From an uncultured Saprospiraceae bacterium (GTDB lineage: Bacteria > Bacteroidota > Bacteroidia > Chitinophagales > Saprospiraceae), in contig CALCJP010000126.1 in assembly GCA_937967625.1 (NCBI GenBank), forward strand, positions 1 through 39,302: DNA of 39,302 nt, written 5' to 3'. This document shows positions 33,620-39,302 of this stretch, piece by piece. A model generated the notes under the pieces. It had not been told where the DNA came from. It did not search any database and worked only from the letters and a program-made list of their open reading frames with translations. Both the position numbers and the translations under genes were made by a program. Numbering within the stretch: the first letter of the stretch is position 1; every line of letters starts with the position of its first letter.

Positions 33620-36151
33620 ATGTCCAACCTATCCTTCTTAGCCCGCACAGCCCTACGTGACTCTCGCAAAAACAGAGGCAAATTAGCCATGTTTATGTCC
33701 TCGATTATTTTGGGGATAGCGGCGTTGGTGGCGATCAATTCATTCAATTACAACTTGGTGCAGGATGTGGACAATCAAGCATTGTCGTTGTTGGGGGCGG
33801 ACTATGTGGTGAGTGGCAATCAGCCCGTCACGGAGGAGTTGCGGCTGATGTTGGATTCCCTGCCAGGTGAGCGGGCGAGTGATGTAGAGTTGTTTTCGAT
33901 GTCTTACATTCCGAAAGGGGACGCGACGCAGTTTGTGCGCATTCGGGCGATAGAGGGGGATTTTCCATTCTACGGAAAGATTAAAACGGAACCGGCGTCT
34001 GCCAACGACATTTTCCGAAAGGAACCTATTGCGGTGGTGGATAAAGACCTGATGGCTAACTACGGGCTGTCCCTCGGCGATAGCATTAAATTAGGCACCG
34101 CGACTTTCGAAATTGGCGGCAAACTCATGGCTGGTTTTGGCAACTCCAATATCCAATCAGCAGTGGCGCCGGCGGTCTATATTTCTAAAAATTATCTATC
34201 GCAGACGAAATTGGTGCAGCCAGGTAGTTTGCTCGATTATGGCTATTATCACAAGCTGCCGAAAGATTTCGACATCGCCCAATGGGATGAAAAAAACGAA
34301 GACGCCTTTCGGAATGCCAGCCTTCGAACGACTACGCTTTCTGATCAAAAAAGAAATCTCAACCGCGCTTTCGATACGCTCAATTATTTCCTCAATTTGG
34401 TAGCACTCGTGTCGCTGCTGTTGGGGTGCATTGGCGTGGCGAGTAGCGTTTTTATTTATGTCAAAACGAAGATTCCTTCCATTGCGGTGTTCCGATGTTT
34501 GGGGATGAAAGGCAATGAGGCATTTATGATTTACTTCCTCCAAATCTTTGGTTTAGGATTCATCGGCGTGGTGCTGGGAGCGATTTTGGGGAGTGGAATT
34601 CAGATTGCGTTGCCTGCCATTTTGAGCGACTTTTTGCCCTTTGAAGTCGTAACGGCACTTTCGTGGAAAGCGATTGCAGAAGGCATTATCATTGGGTTGA
34701 TTATCACGACTTTGTTTGCGTTGTTGCCGCTCATTTCCGTAAGGAAAATTAGTCCATTGCGAACTTTGCGAAGTTCGTTTGATGAAGACACCGCGCCAGT
34801 TGACCCCTTGAAATGGGTAGTCAACGTCGCGATTGTTTTAGCGATTTTCGGCTTCCTTTGGCAACTGACTTCTGACCCGATGAATGCAGGTATTTTTACT
34901 GCCGGTTTGTTGATTGCGTTTTTGCTGCTTTGGTTGGTTTCGAAATTTATAATATGGGCAGTGCAAAAGTTTTTTCCACGAAAGTGGTCATTTGTGGTTA
35001 GGCAAGGATTATCGAATCTCTTTCGACCCAATAATCAGACCCAGCCCCTCCTCGTTTCCATTGGTTTAGGCACGGCGATTTTGACTATGTTGTTTATCAT
35101 TCAAGGATTGCTTTTGCAAAATGTCGGTAGCATGGACGCGGGCGAACAACCCAATGTCATCCTCTACGGTATCGAGTCCGAACAGGTAGATGGCATCAAA
35201 GAAGTTACCACGGGTTTTGACATGCCGATTATCCAAAATGTGCCCATCGTCACCATGCGCGTCGATGGCTGGAAAGGACGCACCAAAAAAGAATGGGTTG
35301 CCGACACGACGCGCAAAACGCGACTTTGGGCAGCCAATCGCGAGGCGCGTGTCACCTACCGCGACACTTTGTCTGAAGACGAAACGTTACTGCGCGGCAT
35401 CATGCCGCAACGCGTCAATCCAGGCGATTCGATATTTATTTCAGTGGATGAAGGTTGGGCGGAGTCGCTTGATTTGGGTTTGGAAGACGAGGTGGTTTTC
35501 AACGTGCAAGGGGTGCTCATGAAGACTTATATCAAAGGGATTCGGGAGATTCAGTTTCGGTCGCTTTCGACTCGATTTTTTATTGTTTTTCCGACGGGTG
35601 TGTTGGAGCAGGCGCCGCAGTTTAGCGTCATCGTTACCAAGTCGCCCGACAACGCGACGACTTCCAAATATCGAAGTTCGATAGTCAAAGCCTTCCCCAA
35701 TGTGTCGGTGGTGGATTTAGGAACCATCCTCGTGGCACTCGGCGACATCTTAAATAAGGTCTCCTATATTATCAAATTCATGGCGGCGTTTAGTATTTTG
35801 ACGGGGCTGATTGTCTTGTTGAGTTCGCTGCTTTTGAGCAAATATCAGCGCATCAAAGAGTCTGTTTTGCTACGCACCATCGGCGCAAGCCGCAAACAAA
35901 TCCTCCAAATCAACGCGACTGAATATGCACTCCTCGGTGCGCTTTCTGCGGCGACGGGTATCATCCTTTCTATCGTTGGGAGTTATTTGCTCGCTACTTT
36001 TCAGTTGCAGCTCGACTTCTCGTTTGATTGGTTGCCAATTCTTTTCGTCTTCTTTTTCGTGACGGGTCTGACGGTGCTGATTGGGATGTTGAATTCGCGG
36101 GAAGTGGTGAATGAGAGTCCGTTGGAGGTGTTGCGGAATGAGGTGGGGTAG
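33620..36151 (+). CDS. FtsX-like ABC transporter permease (YbbP type)
   Basis: 843 aa; N-terminal TM LAMFMSSIILGIAALVAINSF; C-terminal SVLLRTIGASRKQILQINATEYALLGALSA...LEVLRNEV. Confidence 0.9.
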   Translation: MSNLSFLARTALRDSRKNRGKLAMFMSSIILGIAALVAINSFNYNLVQDVDNQALSLLGADYVVSGNQPVTEELRLMLDSLPGERASDVELFSMSYIPKGDATQFVRIRAIEGDFPFYGKIKTEPASANDIFRKEPIAVVDKDLMANYGLSLGDSIKLGTATFEIGGKLMAGFGNSNIQSAVAPAVYISKNYLSQTKLVQPGSLLDYGYYHKLPKDFDIAQWDEKNEDAFRNASLRTTTLSDQKRNLNRAFDTLNYFLNLVALVSLLLGCIGVASSVFIYVKTKIPSIAVFRCLGMKGNEAFMIYFLQIFGLGFIGVVLGAILGSGIQIALPAILSDFLPFEVVTALSWKAIAEGIIIGLIITTLFALLPLISVRKISPLRTLRSSFDEDTAPVDPLKWVVNVAIVLAIFGFLWQLTSDPMNAGIFTAGLLIAFLLLWLVSKFIIWAVQKFFPRKWSFVVRQGLSNLFRPNNQTQPLLVSIGLGTAILTMLFIIQGLLLQNVGSMDAGEQPNVILYGIESEQVDGIKEVTTGFDMPIIQNVPIVTMRVDGWKGRTKKEWVADTTRKTRLWAANREARVTYRDTLSEDETLLRGIMPQRVNPGDSIFISVDEGWAESLDLGLEDEVVFNVQGVLMKTYIKGIREIQFRSLSTRFFIVFPTGVLEQAPQFSVIVTKSPDNATTSKYRSSIVKAFPNVSVVDLGTILVALGDILNKVSYIIKFMAAFSILTGLIVLLSSLLLSKYQRIKESVLLRTIGASRKQILQINATEYALLGALSAATGIILSIVGSYLLATFQLQLDFSFDWLPILFVFFFVTGLTVLIGMLNSREVVNESPLEVLRNEVG

Positions 36152-36253
36152 GGGTGATTGATTGATTGTTTTTTTGCCTTTCGGCAAATGGCTTTGCGGC
36201 TGAATTGCCCGATTCGGGGGTCAGGGAGCAAAACATTCCACGAAAGTGGGCAT

Positions 36254-36289
36254 CAAAAAAACCTGTTGGAATCATCCAACAGGTTTTTT
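36254..36289. terminator. Bidirectional terminator
   Basis: AAAAAACCTGTTGG-aatcat-CCAACAGGTTTTTT between convergent genes. Confidence 0.85.
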
Positions 36290-36336
36290 AAAACTCGAAT
36301 CACGCAACGCGCAACTCGTCCACTCGCAACTCGAAC

Positions 36337-37020
36337 TTACTTCGTACGAAGAATATATTTCTCAATATCACCTGCTTCAGGCGAATTCGGATAATTATCT
36401 CTAATCTTCATGTAAGCAGCATTAGCAGCAGCTTTATCTCCATTTTTTTCGTGGAGCATCGCTACTTTTTTCAAGTAGTAGGTAGTGAGGATTTCGTTGT
36501 CACCTGCAGCGGCTGCTTTTTTGTAGTAGCTCATTGCGTTGCTCATGTCGTTCAATTCTGCGTAAGCATCGCCCATGGCACCTGCTGTGGTGATTGGCAA
36601 AACATCGCCACTTGGGCTGAAGTCATCCAAATATTCTATTGCAGCTTCAAACTGTCCCAAATTCAGGTAAGAAATACCTGCATAGTAGCTGGCAGTGTTA
36701 GCAGCATTAGTGCCGCCGTATTCGTCGATGATGTCCAAGAAGCCAGGGAAACCTGCTCCCGGATTTTTCAAAGCCAACTTGAAAGAGTCTCTATCAAACT
36801 GCTCCTGAGCTTTATACATTTGCTCCATCGCCTCTGTTTGCTTTGGACCCAAATAGAGATATTTATACGCGAAGTAAAGTGCTGCCAAAGCAACCAAACC
36901 AATCAAAACATAAAACAACAAATTCTGGTTGCGCTCCATAAAGTCGCCCGTTTGTTGTTGTACCTCCTCTGCTACTAAAACCTCCTCTTCTTGCTGTCTG
37001 GTGTTTTTTCTTCTTGCCAT
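36337..37020 (-). CDS. Tetratricopeptide repeat membrane protein (YfgM-like)
   Basis: One TM helix then TPRs (ASYYAGISYLNLGQFEAAIEYLDDF, AMGDAYAELNDMSNAMSYYKKAAAAG). Confidence 0.85.
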   Translation of the reverse strand: MARRKNTRQQEEEVLVAEEVQQQTGDFMERNQNLLFYVLIGLVALAALYFAYKYLYLGPKQTEAMEQMYKAQEQFDRDSFKLALKNPGAGFPGFLDIIDEYGGTNAANTASYYAGISYLNLGQFEAAIEYLDDFSPSGDVLPITTAGAMGDAYAELNDMSNAMSYYKKAAAAGDNEILTTYYLKKVAMLHEKNGDKAAANAAYMKIRDNYPNSPEAGDIEKYILRTK

Positions 37021-37384
37021 TGTAAATGGATATTTTGATTTATGAAATTTCTAATATGAATTTGCCTGAAAATCAGTTTTATAGAAACATTTTTCTCAGG
37101 CTGCTCAAAAAGCGGCGCAAAAATAAAGAAACTTTTCTTTCAAAGCGCGCTTACGCATGTCTAAAATTTGAAATACTTACGGGCGCAGCAAATAGTAGTT
37201 TCGAATTTAGAGATTTTGAAGTGAGATTCTCTACCTTGCACGTAGGGTGGATTGGTAATCCGCCACCTAATTTTGCAAAAGCAGAGAAGGTGTTAAATTG
37301 AAAATTCATTTTAATAAAAGCACTCTATCTTTTTAGGTTCTTAGACAAATTCCGTGGAACTTATAAAAAATGAATTTGAGCAAT

Positions 37385-37447
37385 CGGGAGAGCGAGATTT
37401 CGGGAACAAAACACGTCTCGAAATCACGAGTTCTCGAACTCGAAAAT
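37385..37447. repeat. 8-nt phased inverted array (TCGGGAGA GCGAGATT TCGGGAAC AAAACACG TCTCGAAA TCACGAGT TCTCGAAC TCGAAAAT)
   Basis: Direct parsing; related to 7049-7090. Confidence 0.7.
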
Positions 37448-37548
37448 CTTTGATGAAAAAATTTTTGATTTTGTGCACCACGAATTTTGTCCAAGAACCT
37501 CTTTTTATTTAAACACTTTTGCGGAGTACCACTCCGCTCCACAGACAG

Positions 37549-38871
37549 ATGAAAGACCTTTACCTCAACAATCGTTTTTTCTATCTCTTCGGTTTCATTG
37601 CCGTGCTGTTTGTTAGTGGATTTTGGATTGAGCCGATGTTTTATGCGGCGATGGTTTTTTTCGCAATGGCAGTCACGCTTTCGATTTTTGAGGGCTTAAC
37701 CCTTTTCTCCAAAGAGGTGCGCCTTACGGCAAATAGAAAGACGCCAAAGATGTTTTCCCTCAGCGACGTCAACGAAGTCCAACTTCGAATTTCTAACAAA
37801 TCCAATCGCGAGTTTGAGTGCCTCGTGGTGGATGAGTTGCCTGTGCAGTTTCAAAAAAGAGATTTTGAAATCGAAACGACCCTGTCTGCCAAATCTAAAG
37901 AAACGCTTACTTACGAAGTGCGCCCCGTGCGCAGAGGCGAATACGAATTTGGAAAAATCCACATTTTCCTAAAATCAAAATTAGGACTCATCGAGCGCCG
38001 CATCACTTCTGATGTGGAAGAATCGGTCCCCGTCTATCCTTCTATCAAACAAATGAAGGAATTGGAATTGCGCGCCTTTCGGCGAACGACCAATCAGGAA
38101 GGCATCAAAAAAATGCGTCGCATCGGTCATAGCTACGAGTTTGAGCAAATCAAAAACTATGTGCAAGGTGACGACTTCCGCTCCGTCAATTGGAAAGCAA
38201 CGAGTCGCCGCAGCGAGTTGATGGTCAACCAATTTCAAGATGAGCGCTCGCAGCAGGTCTATTGCGTCATTGACAAAAGTCGGGTGATGAATATGCCTTT
38301 TGATGGCTTGTCGCTTTTGGACTATGCGATTAACTCGACGTTGGCGCTCTCCAACATCATTTTGCGAAAGCATGATAAAGTGGGGCTACTGACTTTTTCT
38401 GATAAATTAGGAACCGTCCTCAAAGCAGATCGCAGAGCGGGTCAGCTCAATAAAATCCTACATGCCCTCTACAACGAACGCGAACATCAACTGGAAGCCA
38501 ACTATGAAATGTTTTATTACGCCATCAGGCGCATGGTGCCGGCGAGGAGTTTGTTGCTGATGTACACCAATTTTGAAAGCATGTATGCGCTGGATCGGGT
38601 GTTGCCCATTTTGCGCCGCATCAATCGGTTTCACCTGCTCGTGGTGGTCTTTTTCGAAAACACTGAAATCAAAGATTTCGCCACCCAACCCGTTGAGTCG
38701 TTGGAAGGAATCTATACTCAGGCAGTCGCTCAAAAATTCGTGACCGAAAAAACGCAGATGGTTCAAAAACTCCAACAATTTGGGATTCAGAGCATATTGA
38801 CGCGACCAGAAGATTTGTCCATCAATTCGATTAATAAGTATTTGGAGATGAAAGCGCGAGGGCTTATTTAA
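37549..38871 (+). CDS. DUF58 domain-containing protein
   Basis: FQKRDFEIETTLSAKSKETLTYEVRPVRRGEYEFGKIHIFLKSKLGLIERR...IGHSYEFEQIKNYVQGDDFRSVNWKATSRRSELMVNQFQDERSQQVYCVIDKS. Confidence 0.93.
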   Translation: MKDLYLNNRFFYLFGFIAVLFVSGFWIEPMFYAAMVFFAMAVTLSIFEGLTLFSKEVRLTANRKTPKMFSLSDVNEVQLRISNKSNREFECLVVDELPVQFQKRDFEIETTLSAKSKETLTYEVRPVRRGEYEFGKIHIFLKSKLGLIERRITSDVEESVPVYPSIKQMKELELRAFRRTTNQEGIKKMRRIGHSYEFEQIKNYVQGDDFRSVNWKATSRRSELMVNQFQDERSQQVYCVIDKSRVMNMPFDGLSLLDYAINSTLALSNIILRKHDKVGLLTFSDKLGTVLKADRRAGQLNKILHALYNEREHQLEANYEMFYYAIRRMVPARSLLLMYTNFESMYALDRVLPILRRINRFHLLVVVFFENTEIKDFATQPVESLEGIYTQAVAQKFVTEKTQMVQKLQQFGIQSILTRPEDLSINSINKYLEMKARGLI

Positions 38872-38872
38872 G

Positions 38873-38935
38873 TTCAAAGTTCAAAGTTCAAAGTTCAAAG
38901 TTCAAAGTTCAAAGTTCAAAGTTCAAAGTTCAAAG
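38873..38935. repeat. Perfect 7-bp tandem repeat, (TTCAAAG)x9
   Basis: 63 nt, nine identical units starting 2 nt after the DUF58 stop codon. Confidence 0.97.
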
Positions 38936-38956
38936 TTTGGGAGGTTTGAAAAAATA

Positions 38957-38990
38957 AAGGTTCAACGTTGCCAATTGAACGTTGAACCTT
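38957..38990. terminator. 13-bp perfect hairpin between convergent genes
   Basis: AAGGTTCAACGTT-GCCAATTG-AACGTTGAACCTT. Confidence 0.75.
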
Positions 38991-39004
38991 AAATTATTAA
39001 ACTC

Positions 39005-39022
39005 ATTTGCCGAAAGGCAAAT
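39005..39022. repeat. GAAA-tetraloop hairpin (ATTTGCC-GAAA-GGCAAAT)
   Basis: Perfect 7-bp stem, 1 nt from the gltX stop codon; same 18-mer as at 25035 within a CDS. Confidence 0.9.
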
Positions 39023-39023
39023 G

Positions 39024-39302
39024 TTATGTTTCTAAACTTGCTTTATACTCATCAAAATAAGCAAACCCTTTCGCCAATCTGTCCACTACTTTTTCCTTGC
39101 CCATCAGTGCCATCATGTCAAAAACAGAGGGACCTTTCATGCTTCCTGACAACGCCAATCGAAACGCGGGCATCACGACGCCCATGCCTAATTCGTTGGT
39201 TTCCATGAAGTTATGAACCATTTTTTCAATCGAATCAGCGTCGAAGCTTTCTAAATCATTCAACTGCTTGGGCAACGAATGCATTTTTTCGGAGTTTTCG
39301 AC
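39024..39302 (-). CDS. gltX: Glutamate--tRNA ligase, C-terminal part (truncated by window edge)
   Basis: VENSEKMHSLPKQLNDLESFDADSIEKMVHNFMETNELGMGVVMPAFRLALSGSMKGPSVFDMMALMGKEKVVDRL; frame open to the window end. Confidence 0.88.
   Translation of the reverse strand, partial: VENSEKMHSLPKQLNDLESFDADSIEKMVHNFMETNELGMGVVMPAFRLALSGSMKGPSVFDMMALMGKEKVVDRLAKGFAYFDEYKASLET

Noticed and set aside
36451-36978. 175-aa plus-strand ORF antisense to the TPR gene
   Set aside because: Fully antisense to a convincing CDS, low-complexity Cys/Val-rich translation with no recognisable domain; typical spurious antisense ORF.
37981-38373. 130-aa minus-strand ORF inside the DUF58 gene
   Set aside because: Antisense shadow ORF; the DUF58 frame has strong family signatures.
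38873-38935. Considered CRISPR array
   Set aside because: 7-nt perfect tandem units with no spacers and no cas genes in the window.

Overview
The window is 39.3 kb of a Bacteroidota chromosome, probably Saprospiraceae-like judging from its type IX secretion (T9SS) gene content. Main contents in order: the 3' part of a T9SS type-B (CHU_C) surface adhesin followed by a PorP/SprF-like gene and an OmpA/PorE/SprD-like gene; cutC; a hybrid sensor kinase; a small lipoprotein; nhaB; nth; tRNA-Ala(GGC); a second PorP/SprF paralog; bactofilin; an AtpZ/AtpI pair with no atpB after it; a 2277-aa T9SS type-A protein with dockerin-like and cohesin-like segments; a repeat-containing lipoprotein; a DppB-type permease; tRNA-Ser(TGA); and a tesA-like / ybbA-like / ybbP-like cluster. 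In that cluster the ATPase and permease genes are separated by about 4.7 kb of toxin-antitoxin genes (HTH-Fic, RelE/ParE module, AbiEi/AbiEii-like pair). The window ends with YfgM-like TPR, DUF58 and partial gltX genes. The most unusual signal is not a gene. By hand I count about 36 tiny hairpins with an invariant C-GAAA-G core (GNRA tetraloop, or TTTC on the other strand) and varied but self-complementary stems, between genes and inside genes in several reading frames. A second class consists of 7-9-nt-periodic degenerate arrays, several followed by their own inverted version, often starting right after stop codons. Family calls come from sequence recognition only; no searches were run.
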